A stretch of 64,000 bases of DNA, taken from Stramentimicrobium sp964433555. GTDB taxonomy: Bacteria > Atribacterota > Phoenicimicrobiia > Phoenicimicrobiales > Stramentimicrobiaceae. The notes beneath the pieces are model-generated. The model worked only from the letters and a program-made list of their open reading frames with translations. It was not told the DNA's origin and did not search any database. The stretch spans positions 3,140 to 67,139 of the forward strand of contig CAYSRG010000012.1 of assembly GCA_964433555.1 (NCBI GenBank), given 5' to 3'. Made by a program: the position numbers and the translations under genes. Shown here in pieces: positions 63,370 through 64,000 of the stretch; the first letter of the stretch is position 1, and the number at the start of each line of letters is the position of its first letter.

Positions 63370-64000
63370 CAAGAGATAAACTTATAATTAATTAGAAATT
63401 AGGATTGGTTTTTTAAGAACAAATTACTACTAAAATAAAAAACATAGCATTTTGACATCTTAATAGAATAGATATTTAATCTCCTATAGTGCAAATATGA
63501 ATTAATTTAATGTAATAAAAATAATTTTCTTCACCTAAAAATCCATTTGAAGGCTAATATAATTCCTTAAGCAAAAATATAATAGAAACTGCTTTGAGTT
63601 TTCTTTATAAGAGCAGGTTTTTATCTATCTTCAGATTTTTGATATTCAGTCTATAAATCTCACTCCCTAGCAAAATTTTTTACCTTTTATTGCAAGATCT
63701 TTTGTAAGTTAAGCAGAGCTTATTAGTTATATTATTTTAGTTCTTTCTTCTCTTCTGCTATTTATTTTTTAATTTCTTGGCAATTGTCTTCTTTTGTTTT
63801 ACTTTAACCCATCTTCATTATCAACTCTATTAGAAAATATTTTTTTTCATATACAGAGGAATCATCCTGTAATGAAAATAACCTCATTATAATTTTTATC
63901 TGAGACGATGATGGTTTTTTATTTTTTTAATGAGTTAATTCAAAATATGTTAGTTAAGTTTTAAAACTGCACTATATTAAGATCACTATTTTTCGCTATT
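63370..64000. other. Gene-free AT-rich end of window
   Basis: About 630 bases with no supported gene. Contains the possible terminator at 63586-63622 and pyrimidine-rich stretches on the + strand. Confidence 0.5.
63586..63622 (+). terminator. Possible terminator of the rhamnose operon
   Basis: AAACTGCT pairs with AGCAGGTTT with one bulged G, followed by TTTTTA. About 215 bases after rhaB, so assignment is tentative. Confidence 0.4.

Noticed and set aside
1..64000. CRISPR arrays and defence islands
   Set aside because: No regularly spaced short repeats and no cas-like or toxin-antitoxin genes were recognised.

Overview
The window is 64 kb of low-G+C bacterial chromosome (A+T-rich, strong AGGAGG-type ribosome binding sites, frequent GTG and TTG starts). 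Gene content points to a strict anaerobe: a 2-oxoacid:acceptor oxidoreductase, rubrerythrin, a flavodoxin-like protein, NifU-type and HesB-type Fe-S proteins, B12 uptake and a full selenocysteine system. A deep-branching fermenter (Atribacterota or a clostridial-type lineage) fits, but the sequence alone does not settle the phylum.

Layout. 0-3.2 kb: a diguanylate cyclase cut by the window edge and MgtE. 3.5-8.3 kb: an arsenic-type operon (ArsR, DUF318 permease, two thioredoxin-like proteins, CcdA-like protein, ACR3 pump) with a visible promoter/operator and a divergent Cys-rich DUF2703 protein. 8.4-14.3 kb: exported and membrane proteins: Ig-like lipoprotein, small VIT-like protein, DUF2202 ferritin-like protein, NapH-like ferredoxin, and three secreted proteins, one with a regular Cys-x3 repeat. 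Three of these genes share a leader motif not recognised here. 14.4-18.3 kb: a DUF4173 membrane protein, an Ig-like lipoprotein, and decayed pieces (lipoprotein 3' fragment, two tyrosine-recombinase remnants). 18.3-23.2 kb: B3/4-domain protein, a B12 ABC transporter under a cobalamin riboswitch, and a corrinoid adenosyltransferase gene bracketed by identical 162-bp direct repeats. 23.2-30.6 kb: oxygen-defence and Fe-S genes, a membrane Clp-fold protease, a KorAB-type oxidoreductase, a PfkB kinase and a HIT protein. 30.6-37 kb: AddB/AddA.

37-43.3 kb is the selenocysteine island: a HesB-like selenoprotein with in-frame UGA (minus strand), tRNA-Sec, selA, selB, and selD, which itself carries an in-frame UGA. 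Ordinary gene calling breaks both UGA genes. 43.4-54.4 kb: DUF1573 protein, two more ArsR regulators, a YdcF-like protein, tautomerase, a DUF212 protein that seems to start at AUA, a rubrerythrin-VIT fusion, an exported M20 amidohydrolase behind a putative attenuator, a permease split in two under its own ArsR operator, a DUF362 ferredoxin, guanine deaminase and a macro-domain protein. 54.7-63.4 kb: a complete L-rhamnose operon (binding protein, ATPase, two permeases, mutarotase, isomerase, aldolase, kinase) with no regulator in view.

The main results are the selenoprotein set, the shared-leader exported redox/metal cluster at 10.6-14.3 kb, and several RNA-level signals (attenuator, intergenic hairpin, riboswitch). 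No CRISPR array, rRNA, intact insertion sequence or prophage was seen.
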